This document shows, one piece after another, positions 1-11,841 of a stretch of DNA of 64,000 nucleotides. The notes under the pieces were generated by a model, which was not told the origin of the DNA, searched no databases, and was given only the letters and a program-made list of their open reading frames with translations. The stretch is from Collybiopsis luxurians FD-317 M1. Taxonomy: Eukaryota; Basidiomycota; Agaricomycetes; Agaricales; Omphalotaceae. The stretch lies in NCBI GenBank assembly GCA_000827265.1, contig KN834749.1, positions 1,539,500 to 1,603,499 of the forward strand, given 5' to 3'. A program made the position numbers and the translations under genes. How positions within the stretch are numbered: the first letter of the stretch is position 1; every line of letters begins with the position of its first letter.

Positions 1-145
1 TACCTTATAGAAAAAAAGAAAATCCTCCAAACAGAAAGTCGAAGGCTAAATAAGAATTCACTCCGAAGGGAAATGGCTTATACCGCACGAAATCAAACCA
101 GTGGGAAATTAACCTGACCTCGATACTGACAACTAGCCACCACCA

Positions 146-3100
146 CTACGATGGGCTCGACCCCGATGTCTCCTCTCCTACTTCAGACGGTGTGGTAAAC
201 GACATTGGGGACATTGGCGGATAATCATATCCGGCTCCCGCGACAGCTTCCAGTTCCGCAAACGGAGGTAGAGACATTCCGTTGATGTTCACATTCACCA
301 GATTTGGGTTCATCGGTGGGCGGGAATTAGTCTGCATATGAGGATTGAAATTGGTCGGATGATTGGGGGAGTTCGTTGAGGGGTCGCTGTAGTACGCTGA
401 AGACGAGTATGAATAAGCATACGACGCTGGAGAGTCCGTGATATCTGTATCTTCGTCGGCGACAGAGCCCTCCATCGTATCCGTATCGATAGAATCGCCA
501 GAAGATCCATCTGTGGCGTCGGAGGCTGTGGGAGTGGGCAGAGGTGGCTGATAGAAAGAGGAGAGTGAGGACGTCGGGGAGGTGGGGATAGGGGATGCAG
601 GATATTCAGGATATTGAAGTTTGGTGAAGGAGAAAGAGGAGGTAGGAGTGTAGACAGATGTAGATGAAGATATAGATGATGAAGAAGAAGAAATAGGAAT
701 AGGCTTATTGGTCAATCCTTCCGAATTTGAATGATTACATTTAGAGCGGTAACTCACCACTTTGAATATAGGGTTAATCTGAATCTGTTCAGAGGAAGGC
801 TTATTTCGCATCGCGTGCATCCCATGAAGGCCAGGTATCCCATTAGCATGATTTGGTGGGTGGTTGTTCTGATGATAAAATAACTGCGTTGTTGATTGGC
901 CTCCGGGACCTGGGGCTCCGCCTTCGTCTTCTCGACTTCCACCGCCCCCGTATTCCTGGTATCCCGCGTAGTCTTGACTTTCTTCATATTCACCCTCATT
1001 CTCGTGGTCATGGTACTCGTATCCTTCAACACCCGGACTTGAGATGTACTCTGTACTCCTCTGCGTATGAAGAATGTTGATCTGCGGAGGCGGTGCCTGT
1101 CCCCTTCGCGATGAGAGTGAGAGAATTTCTCGGTCCCGGTTCAATTGAAGTGTTGTGCCACTGCTATTCCAGTTAGAAGGTATGGGACTAGGCGAAAGTG
1201 ATGGAGATACGGAGGGGGAGATCGAGTGGGAGGGAGATAAGGATGACTGGGAAGGATGTGAAGGATGAGCGGAGGATAAGGACGGGGACAGAGAGAGGAA
1301 TTGCATTGGAGGGGGGGAAACGCTCCCGTTTACAGGAGCGTCAGAATCCATTGATGCTTGTGTGCGAAAGTCATGCGCCAGCTGACCATCTAACGAATAA
1401 GAATTGGAAGAGCGTGCAGAGATGGAGGAATTGTGTGAAGAGTGATGTGATGGTGAGTGGGAATGATGACGATAAGGAGAGTAGGTATTTGGTAAAGGGT
1501 GCAGATGTAGGGGATGCTCTGGAAGTTGCGATGATGAAGTGTTTGAATGCGGGTGCGTATTCGAAAACTCAAATGATGTTCGTAATGAACTCGTCCCCGT
1601 ACCTGTAGACGTGACCCGATTCAATCCTAACAAACTTGGACGATTGCGTATTCGCGATGGACCAGGATCACTACCAACTGTGTCCACGGAATTGACCGTT
1701 GCAAACGAAATGGCAGACATCCGCGATAGAGATGATTTTCGTCCGATACTGTGGACGTCTGATGAGGAGACGACAGAGGAAACGTCGTCGTCAAACTCCA
1801 TCCTACGGAGTTTTGTCATCCTCTCTCCTCCGTTCGATGTACTTCCACCTTCCCGCCAATCCAGTAGAGTGTATGATGTGTCACTGGAGGAAGACGGTCC
1901 AGCAGCTGGGGGGTGCAATCGAGGCGAATGTGCGGGATTGCTATGCCCATTGACGAAGTGGTCTCTGTCCCTTGTTCGTGTCCGTATTGGTCCTGGCCCG
2001 TGTCCACTCATCGCCTTCATAGGTTGTTTACCCTTTGCCACCGCCGAAGGGGCGGAGGACTGCGACGGCACGGTCGGCTGCTCGGTACCTCCTCTCCACT
2101 CGATATCTTCTTTCGTCGACTTGGAATTCTGTAGAATAAGATTCCGCTTTTGCATCACTGCTCTAGCCTGTTCACGCTGCATCTTTTCAGCAAGCGCACG
2201 GCGTTGTTTTTCGGCTTCGCGATGTAGACGTTCAGCTTCCTTTTTGTTGTCTCTGTCTTTTTCTTTGAGACGCTTGAGTTCATCTGGACGCGGTTGCACA
2301 GGTGAAGACATTTCAGCACTTCCTGATCCCGCCGATTGAGTTCGTTTCAATCCTAATGAGCCAGTTGAGCTCGATGCACCGGTGGTCCCAGCGGGGACCT
2401 CGTGTACAGGCGCGAGATCATGATGAGCATGCTTATCAGAAGTCGAGCCGAATCTGCCCAAACCAAGCTTTTTCCCGAACCCAGAAAATTTGCCACCGAG
2501 CTTGGTAGAGTTGTGGTTGTTGATTTGAGAAGTTGCATCCCCGTGACCATTGGGGATAGGAAACGGAGGAGAATCGGTTTGAGGGGAGATGTCCATCGGC
2601 TCGCCGGCGCCACCATTGGCAGTGGAATTCCAGGTGGTTATGTCGGTAGTGCGGGAGTAAGTCGGACCGGGAGATGGCGACGGAGACGGAGAATTCGGAG
2701 GAAAGAATGGAGTACGATGTGAGGCAGTTGCAGTAGGGATCTGCAACTGTGATGTGCCGTTGGTCTGCGGTGTGGTAGCCAACCGAACGCCCGGAGGGAG
2801 AGGAATGTCATTGCGATGCAAAGACTCTGCGAGGTAGCGGTGATGTAAACATTGATGGCTGGTAAGCCGGACATCGGGGTCGAACTTGAGCAGGTCACGG
2901 ATACAGTGTATGAGGGAAATCGGTACGGAGCGGTCAAAGAGGTTGTGTATGTCTTGAGGGTCCATCTATCCGGAAGAAAATTAGGAGAATGTCATGTAGT
3001 AGATTGATGAGATGCTCACTCTACGAAACTCGAAGCCGACTTGCTGAGCCATCTCCAGTCCCTTGGGCCATGGACCTCCTCCAAGTTGACCTCCAGACTG

Positions 3101-4177
3101 ATCCGAGCCATAGTCGCCGCACGGGTTTCCCAACACCTGGCAAATTTTGGCAATCTGGTCTACCTGGTCCGACCCAGGAAAGAGCGGTCTTAGATTGACC
3201 AGTTCCGCCATGATCGTCCCGAGAGCCCACATATCGACTGGATTCGAATAATCCCTACTCAGTAACAAAACCTCGGGCGCCCTGTACCACCTTGTTGAGA
3301 CATATTCAGTGTATGGCGGTTTACTCTTCGTCTCCCTGGCCAGACCAAAATCAGCGAGCTTGATAATGGCCACGACATCCTTTTCAACAGAGGGAGCATG
3401 CGGTGACAGGGGATTATAATCGAACAAGCCGGTAGTAGTGACTAGAACGTTTTCAGGCTTCATGTCGCGGTGAAAGTAACCACTTGCGTGTATATGTGAG
3501 AGGCCAGAAGTTATCTGGAAAAAAATGGAGGCGACGAGACCGCCAGCGAGAGGGCGGCCTTTGCGGGCTTTGATGAGGTGGTAGAGATTTCCCTCCATGG
3601 ATTCGAATACAAAGTAGAGTTCTTTGGTTGCTGGCATTAGGAAAAAGTCGTATAAGGGGATGATATTTGGATGAAATGGAATAGCACGGAGAGACTGGAG
3701 CGTTGTTAGATTAACAAAATAGTAGAGGGGACTGAGACTTGCCTCCAATTCCTTGAGCTGCTGGCACTCGTCCCAGCCTCCCTCCCACCGCTTCTTCATC
3801 CTCTTGACCGCTACCAATCTCTTCCCGGCCCATTCTGGCCTTGCCCCAGCTCCACATTGCATCGGCGACAACGGTGTATTAGGCGGTAGAGTTCCATGCC
3901 AATCACACAGCCAGACTGTTCCAAACGACCCATCTCCAAGTACTTTGAGCGGTGTATATGACCGAGTCGACGAGGACGAGGACGAGCCAACCACCAGGCG
4001 GTTATTCGATATGTGTACAGAGGGTACTCCAATGACGGAGATTGTTCTGGAATTTGAGGAATTATTGGCAGAATTGGGGGAATTATTTGTCGGGGGTGTC
4101 GCAGTGTTGGTCGGTAGTGTAACATGATGAGGACTCGGCTGGTGCTGACGAGGATAATTTTGAGAGACTGCGTTCAT
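146..4177 (-). CDS. Ime2/MAK/RCK-family serine/threonine kinase (Crk1-like)
   Basis: CMGC-group protein kinase, closest by eye to Ime2/MAK/RCK kinases (Ustilago Crk1 type), which act in meiosis, morphogenesis and cell-cycle control. After a Ser/Asn-rich N-terminus come the glycine loop GDGSFGTV (about residues 81-88), a roughly 25-residue insertion, the ATP-binding lysine in VAVKRMKK (K125), catalytic HRDMKPEN (about 220-227), DFG (about 260), a MAPK-like TEY activation motif and WYRAPEV. Numbering assumes removal of the gc-ag intron at 3695-3742. A second intron (about 2966-3017) joins the kinase domain to its last helices (LLKFDPDVRLTSHQCL). A very long Ser/Pro/His-rich disordered tail of some 880 residues follows, as is usual for fungal members. 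The start is the first in-frame ATG. The next gene upstream, PRPS, lies on the same strand. A gtgagt near 750 could be an alternative donor in the tail, but the frame stays open across it. Family is firm; the exact orthologue is inferred. Confidence 0.9.
3695..3742 (-). other. In-frame gc-ag intron in the kinase domain
   Basis: On the minus strand the exon ends ...TTGGAG, then gcaagt opens the intron and ctccag closes it. A CTAAC branch point lies near the 3' end. The intron is 48 nt, divisible by three and without a stop, so translation reads through it and would add 16 residues. Removing it joins QLKELE to SLRAIPFHPNI, which matches the usual spacing of the alpha-C region in this kinase family. 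Confidence 0.75.
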
Positions 4178-4411
4178 GCTAGTCGCATTTCCAGCTACCC
4201 AATTTGCCTAAACCCGAGCTAGGGTTCTGAGCGTCGTCGCGGTAAAAGAACAAAATTACTTCTCAGAGTTTACTCCTCGGCTAACAACACGCCTAAAAAG
4301 AAGCAGCGCCGCTTACATATGCCAACACCACCAAATTTATCCAGACTGTCCAATTCCATTCTACGTCTAACTGTAACATTACTACACATACATACATTTC
4401 TTCTACCCTTT

Positions 4412-6377
4412 TCAATATGGAACTTCATGGAATAGCTTACTCACACTCTCCCCATAATGACTTCTTCTAATCACTTCCCCAAGCACATTACCCACATCGA
4501 TAACCTCAATCTTTCCCGGACATTTTTTCTGATTTTCCGCTTGAGGTAGCGTATTCGTTACAATCAATTTCTCCAGGCGGCTCTCTTCAATGTTCTTCAG
4601 TGCATCACCACTTAGAATCCCATGCGTAACAATCGCATAAACCTTGCTCACGCCCGCATCAGAGAGATGCTGAGCTGCGAGGCATAGAGTACCACAAGTG
4701 TCTGCCATATCGTCTACGAGGATCGCAATTTTATCTTTGACATGTCCGACGAGAACCATTCGCGAGACTTCATTAGCTTTTTTGCGCTCCTTGTGAAATA
4801 GAGCGAAATCCACTCCGAGACGATCGGCCATGGAAGTAGCTCTACGAATCGAAAGAAAGGATCGAGGAGGCAAGGACATTGACGGAGGGAACGAGTGGAG
4901 AACCAAAGCGGCGAATGAACGGACAAAAGTAGTGTGTGGACGATCCAAGAATCAACCACGCCAAGGAAAAAGATCGCAATCCGGTAGGGTCGCCGATAGC
5001 CAATGCCAGCCGAGATGAATCCGAATCATTGCGAGAAAGTAAGTTTGATGGGTGAACGTGTGTGGTATGATGGGCAACGGGTTTGATATTATATTATAAT
5101 TGGAAAGAATGAATGCAGACAGACAGATTCAGTAAAGCGTAATTGCTTACCTTTTGGCTCCGCCAGCATCAGGTGAAACAATCACCACGTCTTGAAGGTT
5201 AAAGTGCGTTCGGATGTAGAGGATCGCGGACGGTTCAGCATATAGCTACCCACGTAAAAATGCAAGCGAGCGAAGAGTGAATGTCGTAGGCCAGCGACCA
5301 AAGCCGTAAATTATAGTGCGATCGAATCCGGTGGAAAAAGCCCGAAGAAAACATCATACGTCAGTAGCCATACATCAACTCAAAGAAGGATAGAAGCGAA
5401 GAAAGGTGGAATGAAATAAGAAAGCGATGGACGTGGGTGTGGGAAGAGAGTGCATATGCCAGAGCATGCAATATTGAGAGACTCACGCTGTCAGATAAAC
5501 GAACCCGTTGCAGGCGAAGAGGGATAAATCGAACAGAAACGCAAAAAAGCGTACAAGTTAGCATGCAGAATGTAAGAATGAGTGAGATTCATGAGAAGCA
5601 GCGGAGTGATGGCATAGGAAGCGGGAAAATAATCGGGGGCTAATAACGGATGAGTGCGGATTAAAACAAAAACTCACTTGTCAACCGGAACGTCGAAGAA
5701 TCCTTGTATCTGCGAGGCATGGAGGTCCATTGTCTGAGGAAGAAGACAGCGAAAAAGTAAATGTTAAAGCTACAAGGGCATGAACGGGTAGTCTGCATTG
5801 CTTACAATCAAATGATCGCAGCCGGCCTTCTGCAGCATATTCGCCACCAACTTGGCAGTAATTGGTGCGCGACTTTTGTCCTTCTTATCCTGCCTCGCGT
5901 AGGGAAATAATGGTAGGACAGCAGTGATTCGCTTGGCTGAGGCGATTTTGCAAGCATGGATCATGATACACATTTCCATGAGAGACGTGTTAACGGGGGT
6001 AGGGTAGTCGGAGCCTTCCAGAGGTCTAGATTAGAGTCGAGTGTGGAGAGGGATATCTGCCGCTTACATACCAGTATTGATGATATAGACATCGTCCTCA
6101 CGCACAGATTCGAAAATTTGTACTTTGGTTTCTCCAATGGACGAGCGGGTTACAGAAGCTTTACCAATTGGCAGACCGAGACTGCAGGATAGAATATCAA
6201 TGGGGAGGGCTAAAATGAGTTATGGAACAGGACACTGACCGTCTAGCTATGATTTCTGCAAGTTCTGGATGGCTCGTGCCTGTATATTATGAAACGATGG
6301 TGAATTGAAAAACAAGAAAAGAAAAAGAAAAGAAAAAACGAACCAGTGAAGATTTTGATACCACTTCCGTTCAACAT
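4412..6377 (-). CDS. PRS: Ribose-phosphate pyrophosphokinase (PRPP synthetase)
   Basis: Makes phosphoribosyl pyrophosphate from ribose 5-phosphate and ATP, feeding purine, pyrimidine, His/Trp and NAD synthesis in the cytosol. The first exon (6377-6344) encodes [12 protein letters not shown] and continues after an intron with [10 protein letters not shown]. Later exons give [19 protein letters not shown], the ATP-site and catalytic segment [43 protein letters not shown], the flexible-loop [10 protein letters not shown] and the PRPP-binding loop [12 protein letters not shown]. The C-terminus is SKLFHEVPY. The length fits the short PRS class without the large non-homologous insertion of yeast Prs1/Prs5. 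Two introns, near 4835-5155 and 5250-5675, are unusually long for this window. Start codon context and the conserved N-terminus fix the 5' end. Divergent from the Byr4-like gene. Confidence 0.95.
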
Positions 6378-6616
6378 GCTGGTGGTGGTGGGGGGTTAAA
6401 TAGATACAATATAGGTGCCAGCAGTTAATAAGCCATGAACTGCACAGGCTAAAGTGAACAGGAATGGCGGTTGTTTGTAAAAATGAGTTTGTGATATGAT
6501 CTAATCTAATCTACTAAATATAGAAATAAAATTCCCACGACCCTTTGTATTTCCTGTTTAGACTTTGACTGGTTGTTCACGACCAACTCTACGAATGCTC
6601 ATGAACAGATTGCAAC
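6378..6616. promoter_or_regulatory. Divergent promoter between PRPP synthetase and Byr4-like gene
   Basis: A 239-bp spacer between two start codons on opposite strands, so it must carry both promoters and both 5' leaders. It contains short AT-rich stretches and a run of TCTAAT/CTAATC repeats near 6499-6515, but no clear TATA box. Two upstream ATGs (6595 and 6601) precede the Byr4-like start in another frame. Confidence 0.6.
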
Positions 6617-9600
6617 ATGGCTGCCACGGTTTTACGTTCAGGTATACAAAGCACTCATATTTATTCTTTATTCTAACGCGTTATATCAAGTTCCTGCTGA
6701 AAACTGGGACGACGACTTTGAATTTCAACAACCATCTACTAGTACTAATCATCCTCATCCACGCATTTCAACAGCAAGCTCTCAGCTTACTGAAGACTGG
6801 GATATCGATTCTAACTCTAAAAAATCAAACGACATTTCAGCCTGGGCTGAACCAGGCCCCTCTACCCCTACGAAACGTCTAGTCACAGACGCAGAGAATT
6901 GGGATGACGATTTTCAAGACAAGACTGATTCCCCCTCACAGAACGTACAACCCAGACAGAGTAGGGAAAACTGGGATGAAGATTTCGATGCCGATGACGA
7001 TGACGAAGAGGAGGATAGGACTGTCACTGCTCGCTCCAGGAGTGTTGCCTTGTCCAGACTAGCCTCCAATGCCACCAACCCCTCTCCTCCCCCTCCTGTT
7101 CCCCCCATTCCATTTTCTCTCATTTCGTCTCAAGAACATTCATTTCCCCGCTCACCGACTGCTTCCGTCTTTTCTGTGCCTACCTCCGGAAGAGACTCAG
7201 TAGCGGCGTATTCCTTTAGTAGTACTACCCATTTGAGGCCCGCCGCCTCCGCTCATCCTGTTCAAGCCCAGGTCCATCCTCAGAGAGAGAGGAGAAGACT
7301 GAGGAAGAAGAGTCGGCCTCAGGATCCGCCCCAGAATTATTATCCAGCCATGTACCCCGTGAATTCTAGCCAAGAGAGCGTAGGTGACATTGATCGTCAT
7401 TCAAGACCCATCACACCCTCGTCCCATCGTTCGCCTAGTCCTTCTCCTAATCCCCCTAGCAACCGCAATAGTATTGCAGGTCTGCCCTCCTCCCCTCCAA
7501 CCAGAACACCTCTTCTCAGTCGCATCGGAAGCGTCAAGAAAAAATGGGCTGTTAGGAAGAAGAGAGCAAGTTCTGCACCCAGTGAAATCATCCTGCAGGA
7601 AGGCGAGGCGGCGAACGATCCAACACCTCAGCCACCTTCCTCTGCAGACATCCACTCTTCCTCCAAGCAGCTCTCAGGCAACTGGTTTTCGCGCGCTGCG
7701 AGCGGGAGTAGTGGTAATAGTGGAAACTCTGCTAGCTCATCCGAGGTTGTCCCCGCGGGCGATCATACCACTCCTAAAGCTTCCAAATCCCGCACACCGG
7801 CAACAGATGCCCTTCCTCCCCCTCCGCTACTGCCTCCTTTCGATCCTTCCAACCCGGCAAATCAGGCTACACCGTCTAAACTCGTCAAAAGGAAGAGTTT
7901 TGGATTCGTTCAGCTTAGACCACGGAATATTCCCATTAATGACATGACCATAGATAGCTCGCCTTCTGGTTCGCCCTCGACTTCCCCGCATTCATCCGCC
8001 GCGCTCAGTTCACATTCACGTCCACCGAGAAATCCAATTCGCACTTCGAACTATCACCAGACTATCAACGCACGATCTTCCGCATCCACGAGTGACATTC
8101 CTTCCGACTTGGAGGCTGAATTATTCTCTGCCTCTGCCCCTAGCCAGGACTCGGATGTTGCCGCTGGAAGGAGTCCGTCCAAACGCGCCAAAACCCAGAA
8201 CGCGAGAGAGCGTCCGACGCAATCGAGACATGGTTCATACGGTGGACTCGGACTGGGACGGGCAAGTGAGGCGCAGCGGAGCACAGATAACCTCGATCGC
8301 GAGTCGGACGGCCGTAGAAGGTCCTTCTCTCGCTCCTCACGTACTTCTCGGGCCAGATCAAAGTCTCATAGCCGTTTAAAGGCTGGAACTGAGTCTTCCG
8401 ATGCGGAAGAGAGGGACACCAATTTCAAGGATAAGGAAGGCAACCGTGGCTTCATGGGCTCTGTTCGGCGGATCTCTTTTGGCTCATCAAAGCCTTCAAA
8501 ACATCCAGGGCATAAAAGGACGAAAAGTGGTGTTTCGCTTGCGAGTGTTACGGAGGGTATCAAAAAATCACTTGAGAGGCATGGGAAGGAGAGGGAGCGA
8601 AATGGCGACGCGATGGACATGGACATTCCTCAAGGCATTGGAACAGACGGAGAAAGTGCCACGGGAAATATGGATGTGGAGATGGATTTATCGAAAACTC
8701 CCCCTCTCGGATCGAGTCAATTGTTACCGCCTATTGAGCTTTATCCGCCTTCTCCGCCTTCCCCTCCCAGAATCGGAGCAAGTAGATCTTCTCTTAATCT
8801 CAGCTCACCGGCCTCCACTACTTTGTTTCTTGTATCGAAAAGTTCCTCATCATCCACCGTAGTTCCAAAGGTACATGGTAGCACCGGCACCGTCTCAAAA
8901 AGCCAAGCAGGAGTTATTGCTACAGCGTCTTTAGGGCGGTCGACTATAGTTCCTTCGATTGGTGGCATCGGGAAAGCAGGCAAGTCTAAGTCGAATTTTT
9001 TTTTTTTTCCGTCTTTGCTCTGAACTTACTTGCAAAAAATGTCAGGTCATCCCTCAATGCAAACTTCCTCTTCTATGCCCGGAGGTCCTTCCACCACCAC
9101 CACTAACGTTCCAAGGAGAAACTCGATGGGTGACCTCAAACTAGGCGAACTCAAGATACCAGCTCGAATTAGTCAAGCTCAAGTAGGGTTAAGGCGAGAT
9201 TTAGGCATGGTCAAGGAGTTTGCGGGCAGGGTCGAACGTGAGTACAAATTTCTGGCTGTATAGGCGAGAATGGCGCGACATTTTTCCTTTCCTTTCCTTT
9301 TTTTTTCATCCCCTCGGGTGCATTCGTCTGTATTAACTCCTTATCACGGTTCTGCCCAGAACTCAAATCCTTGCAAACGACCTATCATAATCTAGTCATA
9401 GAGGTGCAGGAAATACTAGATGCTCAACATGCTCAACATGCCAAGCATGGCCCCTCGAGTACTACTTCTCCATTGCCTTCTCCTATTACCGGAAATATCT
9501 TCCGCCCCCTCTCTAGGATGCGTTCCAGCACTTCCACTTCCCCTTCCCGTTCGTCACCTTCATCACTCTCAGTCTCTGTGTCACCCAGTTCCCCGGCAAC

Positions 9601-11521
9601 CCTTTCTCCTTCTCCCCCCCTCTCCGTACCAGCAACCTCATCTCCGGATATAGTCTTCCCGGAACCCGTATCCACATTTGCGGCCAGCGTCGATGTACAT
9701 CACTACAAGCACCTCGCGGCTGCTTTCTACACTATCAACTCAAAATATAAAATTGCCTGGGAGTGTGCCGAGTTGTTGATTGAATTGGGTGGGGGCCCGA
9801 GTGCAAGCGGCGAGCTGAGCACGACTTTGGTGCTTAATTCACCTCCGCTTCCCCGACCATCAACGGCAGAATCGGCACAAGGAAACCAATCTAAGAAATC
9901 CCGAGAACGAGCTATAACACTGTCTGGGGAGCAATCGAAACCTGGGACGCCGACTCCTGGTGCGGGACCTTCTCATGCATCCTCGTACACCGCTTCCTCT
10001 TATGGGTCATATACTCCATCAACGCACAACGGTTCGGCAGGCACCCCAAACATGGCCTGGCGTGCCTCTACCGGTCGACATGACCTCAATCAAAGGCAGC
10101 TGGTGCTATTGAGGGAGATGTTGAATAATTCGGACTCGAGTTTTGTTACCGAAGGGACGAGTCCATTCTTCCAGATACATCAACCGCTGTTCCCACCGCC
10201 ACCTCCGCACCGGCACTCACAACAAAGCTCGCCTGTAACAGGCACACCTCCACCCATTCCGCTGGACGTCGACCACCTGGGCCGGGAATATGTAAACAGG
10301 GAGTGGCGTTGGGGCGGAGGTGGAGTCAGCGATGCTATGAACAGTACCGTTACACTTCCCAGCGAGGAGAGCTCTGGTTTACCCAGCTCTAATGCGTACG
10401 GGGGAGGTTCAGCGAATGCAGGTGGACATGGAAGTGGAGCGGATAACAAGAAACGCCGAAGCAGTAGGCTGAAGGGAATGAGTGGCTTGAGAGATATGCT
10501 AAGAAATTTGACGAGGCAGCAGACGCAAAGTATCTCGCCGATTGTGTCTACCATCGTCCCAGCATCAACCACTTCGCTTAGCGCAAGTACCGAAAGCTCT
10601 TCCGTTGATACTGGCCACGGCCATAGGTATCCTCATGCTAAAGTTCCCTCCGCCACAGCCAATACGTCAAACTATAGCACCTATGGAAGGAGGCGTGCCA
10701 AGACGAGTTCAGGGCCTGAAGACAGGGATCGAGGTCGGTGGGAGGATAGAGACCGAGAGCGGGTTTCAAACTCACCGTACTCTGCTTCTTCTTTGTCCGT
10801 CAAAGCGTCCCCTAGACGACCCTCTCTGGCAAGTATTTTTCGGATGGGGATGAAAGGAGGCTCCAGTTCGAATAGTACTGCCAATTCGGCAAAATCCTCT
10901 CCTTCCTCTAAGCCGATGAGTGGGGCAGGAGTCTCAACGGATAATGTCACTTCGCCTCACACAAGAGAAAGCAGTAGTGGAACAGCAGCAAGTATGACTG
11001 ACGAAGAAGACTGGGATCGGTTGGAGCTGGAGTATCCTATTCACGCGCGCGACGATACGGCGAGGCCACATAAATCCACTGTTAGAGGAAAATCACCGTA
11101 TATGCAACAAGATGCCCCACTCCCCCCTCCTGTGCCGTATTTGCAAGGGAGATCTGCCAGTACATCTCAAACTTCTTTATCTTTAGCTTCAACTTCAGTT
11201 CCCGGGGTAGGGATACCGGGTATCCCGGCGCGCCCAACGCGCCTTTCGAATGTAGATGAGAATCCGGATGATCCTCGCGCATCTAAGACTTCCTTGAATC
11301 TGAGTTCATCGAAACCGAACTTGGCGGCGAAAACAGGCTCGGTGAGGTCTATGCCACCTCAGCCTATTCAACTGATTCAGGCCGAAGGCAACGGTGTGCT
11401 AAGCCACAAACTAGCAATGACGCCGGAAAATATCAAGCCATTGTTGGAGAATGCGAAAGAGGTACATGCGAGGTTGCAGGACTGTATTGGGGAGATAAGA
11501 ATGCTTTTGGTTCAGGACTGA
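6617..11521 (+). CDS. Byr4/Bfa1-like cytokinesis (SIN/MEN) regulator
   Basis: Probably the Byr4/Bfa1 half of the two-component GAP that, with Cdc16/Bub2, restrains the Spg1/Tem1 GTPase and septation. Four exons were reconstructed: 6617-6641, 6691-8979, 9046-9237 and 9360-11521; they sum to a whole number of codons (1,555 residues). Splicing exon 1 to 2 gives MAATVLRSVPAENWDDDFEF, which decides the start. Acidic Trp motifs recur (ENWDDDF at 12-18, EDWD, ENWDDDF, ENWDEDF), as I recall for Byr4-type proteins. The middle is long, Ser/Pro-rich and disordered. Conserved-looking helical segments follow: LKLGELKIPARISQAQ, then QLKSLQTTYHNLVIEVQEIL, and HYKHLAAAFYTINSKYKIAWE. Intron 2 is gc-ag. The next gene, INCENP, is also mitotic. 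The function rests on motif recall only and could be wrong; the gene model itself is well supported. Confidence 0.6.
8980..9045 (+). other. gc-ag intron in the Byr4-like gene
   Basis: Exon 2 ends ...GGGAAAGCAG and the intron opens with gcaagt, a perfect fit to the gc-donor consensus AG|gcaagt; it closes with tgtcag. It is 66 nt with a long T run. Phase 1 joining gives Gly-His-Pro and keeps the downstream frame through LKLGELKIPARISQAQ. Reading through instead hits a stop at 9021-9023. Confidence 0.8.
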
Positions 11522-11841
11522 GGCTTGGCTTGCATAACATTGCATCGTTTCGCATCTATTTACTCTATCATCTTTTCCAGCATGTTCTTTCTTTTTTATA
11601 TTTCTCATTACTTGAAACGCCCATTCATCTTTTGTTATTTTTGTCGCAAGAAGTCTAATCATATTTCTCTGCATCTGTTGTCGTTCTAGATTAGTGATAC
11701 ATACTGTCCTCAAACGTATTTTTAGTACTCAGAAAAGCTACGATCACATGACCCAACGCGCTGATTGATTATGAGCCATTGTGTTCACACGGCCGTTGTT
11801 GGTTCTCTACACGCAACATCTGCCCTTTCCATCCGCCCGCC
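11522..11841. other. Intergenic: 3' UTR of Byr4-like gene and INCENP promoter
   Basis: About 320 bp with T-rich tracts typical of a 3' UTR in the first half. An MluI-box-like AACGCGC near 11756 sits about 85 bp before the INCENP start. I see no coding potential. Confidence 0.5.

Noticed and set aside
750..760. gtgagt in the kinase tail as a real splice donor
   Set aside because: The main frame stays open through it and no matching acceptor is clearly better; left as a possibility only.
1539..2339. 266-codon plus-strand ORF opposite the kinase tail
   Set aside because: Mirror frame of a Ser/Pro-rich low-complexity coding region; no domain and no independent signals.
7384..7947. 187-codon plus ORF in another frame of the Byr4-like gene
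   Set aside because: Low-complexity out-of-frame reading; the spliced frame explains the sequence.
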